Assembly (NCBI GenBank): GCA_018713375.1
Contig: DVOV01000065.1
Location: 1 to 27,953, forward strand
Length of the DNA stretch: 27,953 nt
Direction: 5' to 3'
DNA from: Candidatus Scatomorpha stercorigallinarum
GTDB lineage: Bacteria > Bacillota_A > Clostridia > Oscillospirales > Oscillospiraceae
Made by a program: the position numbers and the translations under genes. Below are positions 13,917 to 21,149 of this stretch, piece by piece. The notes under the pieces are model-generated. The model did no database searches. It worked only from the letters and a program-made list of their open reading frames with translations, and had not been told where the DNA came from. Each line of letters begins with the position of its first letter. The stretch's first letter is position 1.

Positions 13917-16614
13917 CGTCGCCGTCCGCGCCGTCCGTGCCGAACTCCATCTCGGTCTGGAAACGCTCGGTGGGCGCCGTGCCGTTCACGAGCTGCATCT
14001 CCTGCCACTGCTGCTTGGTTATCAGCACCTGGCGCGGCTTGCTGCCCTCGAAGGGCCCCACGATGCCCAGCTCCTCCATCTGATCGACCAGCCGCGCCGC
14101 GCGCGAATAGCCCAGCTTCAGCCGCCGCTGGAGCATGGAAACGCTGGCCTGCTTGGTCTCGAAGATCACGTCCACGGCCTGCGGCAGCAGCTCATCGTAG
14201 TTGGCGAAGGCGTTGGCGGCGCCGCTCTCGGGCTCGTCCGCGTCGAGATCCGGCCCCCTGTCGCCCTTGCCCTTGCCGTTTTTGTCCTTCTCGGCGGCGG
14301 CCTTCTCTATCTGGGCGAGCACATCGTCGGAGTATTCCGCGCGGCTCGAGCCCTTGATATAGTTGATGACGTCCTCGCGCTCCTCGTCGGAGACATAGGC
14401 GCCCTGCACGCGCATAGGCTTCCCGCTGCCGAGCGGGAAATACAGCATGTCGCCCATGCCGATGAGCTTCTCCGCGCCGGAGGCGTCAAGGATTATGCGC
14501 GACTCCATGGCGCTGGAGACGGCGAAAGCGATGCGGCTGGGTATATTGGCCTTCATCAAGCCGGTGATGACGTCCGCCGAGGGGCGCTGGGTGGCGATGA
14601 CGAGGTGCATGCCGGCCGCGCGGCCCATCTGGGCGACGCGGCAGATGCTCTCCTCCACGTCCTTGCTGGCCACCAGCATCAGGTCGGCCAGCTCGTCCAC
14701 CACGATGACGACCTGGGCCATGGTGTCCCCGCCCGTCTTTTTCTGATGGGCGTTGTAGCCGGCCAGGTCGCGCACGCCGGCCTCGGAAAACAGGCGGTAG
14801 CGCTTGAGCATCTCCACCACGGCCCACTGCAGCGCGCCGGCGGCCTTTTTGGGGTCCGTCACCACGGGCACCAGCAGGTGCGGGATGCCGTTATAGATAC
14901 CGAGCTCGACCATCTTCGGGTCCACCATGATGAGCCGCACCTGTTCGGGCGTGGATTTGTAGAGCAGGCTCAGCAGCAGCGAATTGAGGCACACGCTCTT
15001 GCCGCTGCCCGTCGTGCCGGCGATGAGCATGTGCGGCAGCTTGGCGATGTTGCCCACCACGCACTTGCCCGAGATATCCTTGCCGATGGCGAAGGTGAGG
15101 CTCGATCTGGCGTTCTGGAACTCCGCGGACTCTATGACCTCGCGCAGGTAGACGATGCTGACGATCTTGTTCGGCACCTCGATGCCGACAGTACTTATCT
15201 TGTCCGGTATCGGCGCTATGCGCACGTTCATCACGCCGAGGGAGAGCGCGAGGTCGTTGGCCAGGTTGGTGAGCTTCGTGAGCTTGACGCCGGATTCGAG
15301 CTCGAGGTCATAGCGCGTCACCGTGGGCCCGCGCGTGGCCCCGACGATGTTCGCCGCCACGCCGAAGCTCTTCAGCGAGGCCTCAAGCCGCTCGCGGTTC
15401 AGGGCGATCTCGTCCCGTCCGTCCACGGCGGCGGCGCTGCCCTTGCGCAGCAGGTCGATGGGCGGCAGGGTGTATTCGGGCGTGCTGCCCTTGGCCCGCT
15501 CGAGGGCCTCGGCGACGTCCTCGCCGCCGTCCGGCTCATCCTCCGGCTCCGCTTCGTCCTCCACCGGCGGCATGAACTCGATCTTCGGCTGCGGGGCCTC
15601 TTTCGGCTTTTCCGGGGCGGAAAATGTCTCCACCTTCGGCGTGGGGTCGCTGAAGGTCTCCGGCTCCGGGACCTCAAAGGCCGCCGGGCGCGGGGAGGAG
15701 CGCCGCTCAGAGACGCCAAAGTCCCCCAGTTCGCCGTCCCAGGGTTCGTCGTCGCCCGGCATGGGGATGTCGAAAGCCGCGCGGTGGGAGCCCTCCGCCG
15801 GTGCTTTTTTCGCGCGCGCGGGCGCGGCGGGGGCGCGCTCATAGTCCGCCGCCGTCGGCTCGTCGTCCATGGGGATGTCGATGGCCTTGCGGCGGCGCTT
15901 CTGAGCCGCGCCGGCGTCCGGCGCTTCCATCTCCGGCTCCGGCTCATACGGCACGCGCTCGCGCGAGCTGTTCCAGGCACGTATCTTGGCGAAGCTCAGG
16001 TGCGCCGCGCCCATGAAGTCGAATATCAGCGCCGCCAGCAGCACAGGCAGCGCACCGTAGATGCTGAACATCGCCTCCAGGGCCATTGAGAGCAGGCCGG
16101 ATACCAGCCCGCCGCCGGTCATGCGCGTCCCGGCGTGGTAGAGGTCGCCGCAGAGGTCGAGGAAGCTGCCGTCGAAGCCAAGCCCATTCTTTGCAAAGAG
16201 CAGGTCGGCGAGAGCGCCGAAGAGCACGGGCAGCAGCGCCGCCGCCGTCACGCGCAGTACGACCGGCCGCCCGCGGTGGAAGCCCAGCGTGGCCGCGCTC
16301 AGCAGCAGCGCGGGCGGGATGAGATAGAATCCCCAGCCCACCAGCCCCTTGAGGAAGCCGCAGAAGATGTCGATGAACAGCGCGTCAACATTAAAATAAC
16401 CGATGGCCGTGAAGATGGCGAGGAAGAGGCAGACGACCGCCCCCACCTCGCGGCGGATGGGCCGCGGGGCGCCGTTCCTGGCATTTTTCGCATTTTTCGT
16501 GTTTTTCGCGCCGGCGCCCCTGGCGGCTGCGGGCTTCTTTGCGCCCTGCGAGCTGCGCGCGCCGGTGTTTTTGCTGGCCGGGGCCTTTTTCGCCCCGCCG
16601 GAGTTAGATGCCAT
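13903..16614 (-). CDS. ftsK: FtsK/SpoIIIE DNA translocase
   Basis: A 903-residue membrane-anchored ATPase that pumps chromosomal DNA through the division or sporulation septum. The N-terminus is Lys/Ala-rich, followed by four hydrophobic segments (about residues 55-180). An acidic, Pro-rich linker runs to about 395. The motor follows with Walker A GTTGSGKS (533-540), Walker B VVIVVDELADLM and the arginine-rich IATQRPSADVITG region. The C-terminal gamma winged helix (LGYSRAARLVDQMEELGIVG) reads KOPS/SRS sequences. Length is normal for Clostridia. It follows uppP by 18 bases in the same operon. SpoIIIE versus FtsK cannot be separated by sequence alone. Confidence 0.95.
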   Translation of the reverse strand: MASNSGGAKKAPASKNTGARSSQGAKKPAAARGAGAKNTKNAKNARNGAPRPIRREVGAVVCLFLAIFTAIGYFNVDALFIDIFCGFLKGLVGWGFYLIPPALLLSAATLGFHRGRPVVLRVTAAALLPVLFGALADLLFAKNGLGFDGSFLDLCGDLYHAGTRMTGGGLVSGLLSMALEAMFSIYGALPVLLAALIFDFMGAAHLSFAKIRAWNSSRERVPYEPEPEMEAPDAGAAQKRRRKAIDIPMDDEPTAADYERAPAAPARAKKAPAEGSHRAAFDIPMPGDDEPWDGELGDFGVSERRSSPRPAAFEVPEPETFSDPTPKVETFSAPEKPKEAPQPKIEFMPPVEDEAEPEDEPDGGEDVAEALERAKGSTPEYTLPPIDLLRKGSAAAVDGRDEIALNRERLEASLKSFGVAANIVGATRGPTVTRYDLELESGVKLTKLTNLANDLALSLGVMNVRIAPIPDKISTVGIEVPNKIVSIVYLREVIESAEFQNARSSLTFAIGKDISGKCVVGNIAKLPHMLIAGTTGSGKSVCLNSLLLSLLYKSTPEQVRLIMVDPKMVELGIYNGIPHLLVPVVTDPKKAAGALQWAVVEMLKRYRLFSEAGVRDLAGYNAHQKKTGGDTMAQVVIVVDELADLMLVASKDVEESICRVAQMGRAAGMHLVIATQRPSADVITGLMKANIPSRIAFAVSSAMESRIILDASGAEKLIGMGDMLYFPLGSGKPMRVQGAYVSDEEREDVINYIKGSSRAEYSDDVLAQIEKAAAEKDKNGKGKGDRGPDLDADEPESGAANAFANYDELLPQAVDVIFETKQASVSMLQRRLKLGYSRAARLVDQMEELGIVGPFEGSKPRQVLITKQQWQEMQLVNGTAPTERFQTEMEFGTDGADGDDAPF

Positions 16615-16632
16615 AATTTATCAGCAGTCCTT

Positions 16633-17469
16633 TCAGAAAACGAGTGAGAGGATGATCGTCAGTACGCCCGCGCCCAGGCAGTAGTAGGAAAAACCGCCGA
16701 AGCGGCTCTTGCGGGAGATCAGCTTCATCACCCAGATGGCGGCGATGCCGGAGATCATGGCGGCCAGCATCCCCATCAGATAGGCCGGGATCAGCGACGG
16801 GTCGATGCCCTCGCTGATAGCGTCGATGACGCTCAGCAGGTTCGCGCCCAGCACGGCGGGGATGGACATGAGGAAGGAGAACTTCATGGCGAACGTGCGG
16901 TCGAGCCCCGTGGCGATGCCGGCGGTGATGGTGGTGCCGGAGCGGGACAGGCCGGGTATCGTGGCCACGCACTGGCAGAGGCCGATGAGCAGCGCGTCGC
17001 TCATGCGCATCGTGCGCTCCGTCTTGCGCCCGCGCGGCATGCGGTCGGAGACATAGAGCAGCGCGCCCGTGAGGATCAGCATCGCGCCCACGAAGGCCGG
17101 CATGTAATAGAGCTGCTCCACATAGCCGTTCACCGGCAGCACGATCACCAGCGGCAGCGTGGCGAGGACGATCATCAAAAAGAGCCGCGCCTGCGGCAGC
17201 GCCCCCGCCGGCCGGCCGTCCGCCCAGCGCCCGCCGCGCAGCACGGCGAACACCTCGCGCACCATGCCGGCGATGTCGCCCCAGTACATCACGAATATGG
17301 ACACCAGCGTGCCCAGGTGCAGCAGCACGTCAAAAAACAGGTGCCCCTCCTCCGCCGTCGCCATGCCGAAGAGATCCTGCAAAATGGCAAGGTGGCCGGA
17401 ACTGGATATCGGCAGGAACTCCGCTACGCCCTGCACCAGCCCCAAAATGACCGCATTCAATATCGTCAC
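16633..17469 (-). CDS. uppP: Undecaprenyl-diphosphatase
   Basis: A 278-residue membrane enzyme (BacA/UppP family) that dephosphorylates undecaprenyl pyrophosphate to recycle the lipid carrier of cell-wall synthesis. It also gives bacitracin tolerance. Family motifs are GLVQGVAEFLPISSSGHLAI near residues 10-29 (active-site Glu and SSSGH) and the second repeat with ATIPGLSRSGTTI near 165-177. Eight hydrophobic segments are expected and visible. The start is GTG at 17469 with AGGAGG 8 bases upstream. It is the first gene of the minus-strand operon, behind a good promoter. Confidence 0.95.
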   Translation of the reverse strand: MTILNAVILGLVQGVAEFLPISSSGHLAILQDLFGMATAEEGHLFFDVLLHLGTLVSIFVMYWGDIAGMVREVFAVLRGGRWADGRPAGALPQARLFLMIVLATLPLVIVLPVNGYVEQLYYMPAFVGAMLILTGALLYVSDRMPRGRKTERTMRMSDALLIGLCQCVATIPGLSRSGTTITAGIATGLDRTFAMKFSFLMSIPAVLGANLLSVIDAISEGIDPSLIPAYLMGMLAAMISGIAAIWVMKLISRKSRFGGFSYYCLGAGVLTIILSLVF

Positions 17470-17507
17470 CTGACAGCCCTCCTGATTATGTAGACCTGAA
17501 CTTATTT

Positions 17508-17536
17508 ATATTAGCACATCCTCACTCAAAGAACAA
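17508..17536 (-). promoter_or_regulatory. Promoter of the uppP-ftsK-rqcH operon
   Basis: On the minus strand, -35 TTGTTC (17531-17536), 17-bp spacer, -10 TAATAT (17508-17513) preceded by TGC (extended -10). It is divergent from the promoter at 17576-17604, with about 40 bp between the two -35 boxes. Confidence 0.65.
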
Positions 17537-17575
17537 GCTCCGGCCGCCTAAAAACAGCATATTGGACATTCACGC

Positions 17576-17604
17576 TTTACATGCGCATGGAAAAACTGTA
17601 TAAT
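17576..17604 (+). promoter_or_regulatory. Promoter of the flavin/Rnf-like operon
   Basis: -35 TTTACA (17576-17581), a 17-bp spacer and a perfect -10 TATAAT (17599-17604) form the strongest sigma-A-type promoter in the window. The start near 17611 gives a leader of about 155 bases. A second TATAAT (17732-17737) just before the first gene has no good -35. Confidence 0.75.
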
Positions 17605-17765
17605 GAAGGCAAGCCGTGCCAGGCTTCTGCCACATATATCGTGGCCATTTAATTCACTACTCTAAAACGCGAAGAGAAGATATATTTTTCTAAAAACTCA
17701 CTTCTGTTAGCTTTATTGCCCACGAATTAGTTATAATTTTAGCAATGCCTTTGAAAGGACAGCCA
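17605..17765 (+). promoter_or_regulatory. AT-rich structured 5' leader of the operon
   Basis: This untranslated stretch is much richer in A/T than its surroundings. Near its start, GGCAAGCC (17608-17615) can pair with GGCTTCTGCC (17622-17631). GCCAC (17629-17633) can instead pair with GTGGC (17641-17645). The two hairpins share bases and exclude each other, as in attenuators or riboswitches. I find no FMN-riboswitch core and no reading frame of note. Its role is unknown. Confidence 0.4.
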
Positions 17766-18161
17766 ATGGACAGAAGCCTCCGCCTTAAATTCCGCCCCGG
17801 CGACCTTATCGCCGCCGCCGTCATCGCCGCGCTGGCGCTGGCTGTGGCGATAGTGTTCTTCGCCGCGCAGCAGAGCGGCCCCGCCGAGGCCGAGATACGG
17901 CAAAACGGCGAGCTGATAACGACCATCCCCCTTGACGAGGACACGGAATTCGTCCTCGACGGCGAATACCGCAACACCGTCACGGTAAAGGACGGCCAGA
18001 TCGCCATCACCGCCTCCGACTGCCCGGGCGGGGACTGCGTCCTCAGCGGCTGGCGCAGCACGGCGGGCCAAAGCATCGTCTGCCTGCCGAATCTGGTCGA
18101 GATACGCATAGTCGCCGCCGAGGGCTCGGACGCCCCGGCCGTGGACGGCGTCACGGGCTGA
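17766..18161 (+). CDS. NusG domain II-containing membrane-anchored protein
   Basis: A 131-residue protein with an N-terminal membrane helix (about 13-35) and an extracytoplasmic NusG-II-like domain. The family signature is visible: SDCPGGDCV (Cys86, Cys91), then SGW and GQSIVCLPNLVEI (Cys106). I chose the ATG at 17766 because GAAAGGA is 7 bases upstream, rather than the ATG at 17745. Proteins of this family are commonly paired with Gx transporters, as here. As I recall, EetA of Gram-positive extracellular electron-transfer loci belongs to it. It may help flavin or quinone-related electron transfer, which is inference from context. Confidence 0.8.
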   Translation: MDRSLRLKFRPGDLIAAAVIAALALAVAIVFFAAQQSGPAEAEIRQNGELITTIPLDEDTEFVLDGEYRNTVTVKDGQIAITASDCPGGDCVLSGWRSTAGQSIVCLPNLVEIRIVAAEGSDAPAVDGVTG

Positions 18162-18170
18162 GGTGTGAGC

Positions 18171-18713
18171 ATGAGCAATACCAAAAAACTCGCCCTCCAG
18201 GCCATACTGGTGGCCGTGGCCCTTGCGCTCTCGTACATGGAGCGCTTCATCCCCCTGCAGCTGGTCATCCCCCTGCCTGGCGTGAAATTGGGCCTGGCCA
18301 ATATCGTCAGCCTCTTTGCGCTCTATTTCCTCGGCTGGCGCAGCGCCTTCGTCATCCTCGTGCTGCGCTGCGTGCTGGGCGCGATGTTCGGCGGCGGCGT
18401 GACGGCGCTGATGTTCTCGCTCACCGGCGGCGTGCTGTCCATGTTCGTCATGGCGCTCACGCGGCATGTGCCCTTCTTTTCCGTGTACGGCGTCAGCCTC
18501 TGCGGCGCGGCGGCGCACAACATCGGCCAGATCATCGTGGCGTCCATCACGCTCGATTCGCTCTACATAGTCGCGTACCTGCCTTTCCTGCTGCTCGTGG
18601 GCCTCGTCACCGGCATGCTCACGGGCGCGGCGGCCTCCGCCTGTTTTGCGGCGCTCATCGCCGCCGGCCAGCGGCCGCTCAACAAACGGCGTCCTCCATC
18701 CCCCGAGGGATGA
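18171..18713 (+). CDS. Gx transporter family membrane protein (EetB-like)
   Basis: A 180-residue polytopic protein with five to six helices, of the family annotated as Gx transporter or heptaprenyl diphosphate synthase component I. The N-terminal LALQAILVAVALALSYMER and the PGVKLGLANIVSLFALYFLG segment are typical, and resemble substrate-binding subunits of ECF transporters. The ATG at 18171 is chosen over a GTG at 18165 because GAGG is 7 bases upstream. It directly follows the NusG-II gene, an arrangement like eetA-eetB in Listeria-type loci (from memory). A 9-bp hairpin with one bulge covers its stop codon (18693-18715). Its cargo or role is not established. Confidence 0.82.
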   Translation: MSNTKKLALQAILVAVALALSYMERFIPLQLVIPLPGVKLGLANIVSLFALYFLGWRSAFVILVLRCVLGAMFGGGVTALMFSLTGGVLSMFVMALTRHVPFFSVYGVSLCGAAAHNIGQIIVASITLDSLYIVAYLPFLLLVGLVTGMLTGAAASACFAALIAAGQRPLNKRRPPSPEG

Positions 18714-18750
18714 GGCGATAGATGTATTATTGATACGGGAGGAAAACAAA

Positions 18751-19899
18751 ATGAAGAAAATGCTTGCCATCGCGCTTGCGCTCATGCTCTGCCTGGGCCT
18801 TGCCGCCTGCGGCACGACCGTCGTGATGGTCGAGAATCCCGAGGCCGAAGAGCCGGCCGAAGAGTCCGCCGCCCCCGCTGTGGAGTCCGAAGCCCCGGCC
18901 GAGGAGTCCGAGGCCCCCGCTGAGGAGCCCGCCGAGACCGTCGAGGTCCCCGAAGGCGAGCTGGCCCTTGGCTTCTACATGGTCGCCGCCTATGCCGGCG
19001 GGCACAGCGGCTCCACCAACGCCACTGCCGATGCCAACGGCCTGGCCCAGGCCAACGTTGACATCTACGCCGTCACCATCGACAGCAACGGCGTGATCGT
19101 CGACTGCAAGATCGACGCCATCCAGTGCAAGACCAACTTCGACGCCACCGGCGCCCTCGTCTCCGAGATTGGCGCGGTGAACCTCAGCAAGATGGAGCTG
19201 CAGGACGACTACGCCATGCGCGGCGCCAGCAGCATCAGCGCCGAGTGGTTCGAGCAGGTCGAGGCCCTCGAGGCCTACTGCGTCGGCAAGACCCCGGCCG
19301 AGGTCGCCGGTATCGCCCTTGACGACGCCGGCAAGGCCACCGACGCCGACCTCATCGCCGGCATCACCATGCCTCTGGCCGACTTCATCGACGGCGTCGT
19401 GCAGGCCTGCAACAACGCCCGCGTGGGCGGCGCCAAGGAGGGCGACACCCTCTACCTCGAGAGCGACAGCTACCTGAGCGACAGCAGCGCGGCCGCCACG
19501 GCCGACGCCGACGGCCTGGCCCAGTGCGACACCACCGCCGGCGCTTACACCATCAGCGCTGACGGCGTCATCACCGACATCGAGCTCGACTGCGTGCAGA
19601 CCAAGATCAACTTCAACGCCAGCGGCGAGCTGACCACCGCCGAGGGCACCACCTGGACCACCAAGACCGACCTCGAGTATGACTACCACATGCAGGGCGC
19701 CAGCCCGATCGGCAAGGAGTGGTTCGAGCAGACCAACTTCTTCGAGGATTACTGCAAGGGCAAGTCCGTCGCTGACATTGAGGGCATCGAGGTCAACCCT
19801 GACAACGGCCACGTCGCCGAGAGCGAGGTAGACCTGGTCGCCGGCACCACGATGAACATCGACTCCTTCGTCAACGTCATCAGCAAGTCCGCCGCCTGA
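18751..19899 (+). CDS. Two-repeat lipoprotein, candidate flavoprotein electron carrier
   Basis: A 382-residue lipoprotein: signal peptide with lipobox LAAC (Cys20), an acidic Glu/Ala/Pro linker (about 30-68), then two homologous repeats (about 73-217 and 229-382). Each repeat has a DGVI.D strand, a TK/SKxxLxxDYxMxGAS segment, EWFEQ, an acidic helix with GKT/GKS, and ends in an Asp-x5-Thr motif: DLIAGITM (Asp200, Thr206) and DLVAGTTM (Asp361, Thr367). These resemble FMN_bind/ApbE-target sites (usual D-x2-T-G-A-T) with the Ala replaced. The same domain ends the RnfG protein of this operon. GGGAGG precedes the ATG at 8 bases. Codons are strongly restricted, suggesting high expression. Flavinylation is inferred; a binding role without flavin is possible. 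Confidence 0.72.
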   Translation: MKKMLAIALALMLCLGLAACGTTVVMVENPEAEEPAEESAAPAVESEAPAEESEAPAEEPAETVEVPEGELALGFYMVAAYAGGHSGSTNATADANGLAQANVDIYAVTIDSNGVIVDCKIDAIQCKTNFDATGALVSEIGAVNLSKMELQDDYAMRGASSISAEWFEQVEALEAYCVGKTPAEVAGIALDDAGKATDADLIAGITMPLADFIDGVVQACNNARVGGAKEGDTLYLESDSYLSDSSAAATADADGLAQCDTTAGAYTISADGVITDIELDCVQTKINFNASGELTTAEGTTWTTKTDLEYDYHMQGASPIGKEWFEQTNFFEDYCKGKSVADIEGIEVNPDNGHVAESEVDLVAGTTMNIDSFVNVISKSAA

Positions 19900-19940
19900 A
19901 GCACGGCGTCCCGTTTCCCCCTATAAACTACCCAGCAGGG

Positions 19941-19976
19941 CAAGGAGGGCGGCCCTGCGCCGCCCTCCTTGTTTCC
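19941..19976 (+). terminator. Intra-operon terminator-like hairpin before apbE
   Basis: A perfect 13-bp stem CAAGGAGGGCGGC/GCCGCCCTCCTTG (19941-19953 with 19959-19971) is followed by a short TTT. It may partly stop transcription or protect the upstream mRNA, giving more lipoprotein than downstream enzymes. Confidence 0.55.
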
Positions 19977-19992
19977 ATGAAAGCAGGTTCCC

Positions 19993-21066
19993 ATGAAACG
20001 TATCGCACTGCCCCTCCTGGCTCTGTTGCTGCTCCTGGCCTCCTGCGGCTCCCCGCAGGGGACGGTCACGGCCCCTCCTGATGAGGCGCCGGCCGTGCCT
20101 GAGGGCCTGGAGCGCTACACCGCCAGCTTTCTCGACGTATTCGACACGATGACGAACATCGTCGGCTACGCGGAGAGCGAAGCGGCCTTTTCCGAGGCGG
20201 TGAGCGGCATACATGACGAGCTCGTGGAGTACCACCGGCTCTATGACATCTACAACGAATACGAGGGCATCAACAACCTCAAGACCGTGAACGACAACGC
20301 CGGCGGCGAGCCGGTGGAGGTCGATCAGCGCATCATCGACCTGCTCGTGTTCGCGCGGGAGATGTACGAGGCCACCGGCGGCAAGACGGACGTCGCCCTG
20401 GGCGCCGTGCTGCGCATATGGCACGACGCGCGCGAGACGGCGATAAACGACCCCTCCGCGGCCTACGTCCCCACGGAAGAAGAGCTTGAGGCGGCCAACG
20501 AGCACACGGACTTCGGCTCCATCATAATCGACGAGGCCAACGGCACCGTGCAGATAACGGACCCCGGGGCCAGCATCGACGTCGGCGGCATCGCCAAAGG
20601 CTACGCGGTGGAGATGGCCTCGCGTGATGCGGCCCCATACATGCTCCTCAGCGTCGGCGGCAACGTCTGCTCCACCGGCCCCAAGCCGGAGGGCGACGGT
20701 GTGTGGGTCGTCGGCATCGAGTCGCCGGATGCGCTCGGCTCGACCAGTGAATTCCTGCACACGCTGAACATCACCGACCTCTGCGTGGTCACCAGCGGCG
20801 ACTACCAGCGGTTTTATGAGTACGACGGCGTGCGCTACCATCACATCATCGACCCTGACACCCTCTTCCCGCCCCGCTACTGGCGCAGCGTGACCATACT
20901 CTGCGGCGATTCCGGCATTGCAGACGCGCTCTCCACCGCCCTCTTCTGCATGACGCAGGAGGACGGCCAGGCCCTGCTCGACGAGTTCGGCGCGGAGGCC
21001 ATGTGGGTCATGACCGACGGCGAGATGTCTTACAGCCCCGGCTTCGAGCAGTATATCCGCTCGTAG
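19993..21066 (+). CDS. apbE: ApbE, FAD:protein FMN transferase (lipoprotein)
   Basis: A 357-residue lipoprotein (lipobox LASC, Cys18). It transfers FMN from FAD to a threonine of extracytoplasmic target proteins through a phosphoester bond, using Mg2+. ApbE signatures are GGKTDVALGAVLRIW (near 134-148), SIDVGGIAKGYAVE (near 195-208), LLSVGGNV, and HHIIDPDTLFP near the C-terminal third, then GIADALSTALF, which holds the metal-binding Asp/Thr pair. The usual HIIDP-x-TG motif has Leu in place of Gly. Its position between a candidate flavin lipoprotein and rnfC-rnfD-rnfG points to these as substrates. The ribosome site is weak. Confidence 0.93.
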   Translation: MKRIALPLLALLLLLASCGSPQGTVTAPPDEAPAVPEGLERYTASFLDVFDTMTNIVGYAESEAAFSEAVSGIHDELVEYHRLYDIYNEYEGINNLKTVNDNAGGEPVEVDQRIIDLLVFAREMYEATGGKTDVALGAVLRIWHDARETAINDPSAAYVPTEEELEAANEHTDFGSIIIDEANGTVQITDPGASIDVGGIAKGYAVEMASRDAAPYMLLSVGGNVCSTGPKPEGDGVWVVGIESPDALGSTSEFLHTLNITDLCVVTSGDYQRFYEYDGVRYHHIIDPDTLFPPRYWRSVTILCGDSGIADALSTALFCMTQEDGQALLDEFGAEAMWVMTDGEMSYSPGFEQYIRS

Positions 21067-21080
21067 CCGCGTGGCACAGC

Positions 21081-21104
21081 GTTCCCCGCCCCCGGAACGG
21101 GGGC
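21081..21104 (+). repeat. GC-rich hairpin between apbE and rnfC
   Basis: GCCCCCG (21088-21094) pairs with CGGGGGC (21098-21104); alternatively GTTCC (21081-21085) pairs with GGAAC (21094-21098). There is no T run, so it is not a classic terminator. It may act in mRNA processing or have no role. Confidence 0.35.
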
Positions 21105-21149
21105 AAAGGCCCCGGAAAATGATCAGAATCAATACATAGAGGTGAAAGT

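Noticed and set aside
13735..16089. 784-codon + strand open frame opposite ftsK
   Set aside because: It is a shadow of ftsK created by strong third-position GC; no motif or ribosome site, and it crosses the methyltransferase gene.
17605..17765. FMN (RFN) riboswitch before the flavin operon
   Set aside because: None of the conserved RFN core segments can be found; only two simple competing hairpins are present.
18725..18750. Internal promoter directly before the lipoprotein gene (TATTAT at 18725)
   Set aside because: No -35 lies at a suitable distance, and the gene follows the Gx transporter by only 37 bases, so read-through from 17576 is enough.
18840..18955. Tandem DNA repeat after the lipoprotein signal peptide
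   Set aside because: It encodes an acidic Glu/Ala/Pro/Ser linker typical of surface lipoproteins. The units are irregular, so this is low-complexity coding and not a CRISPR or a true satellite.
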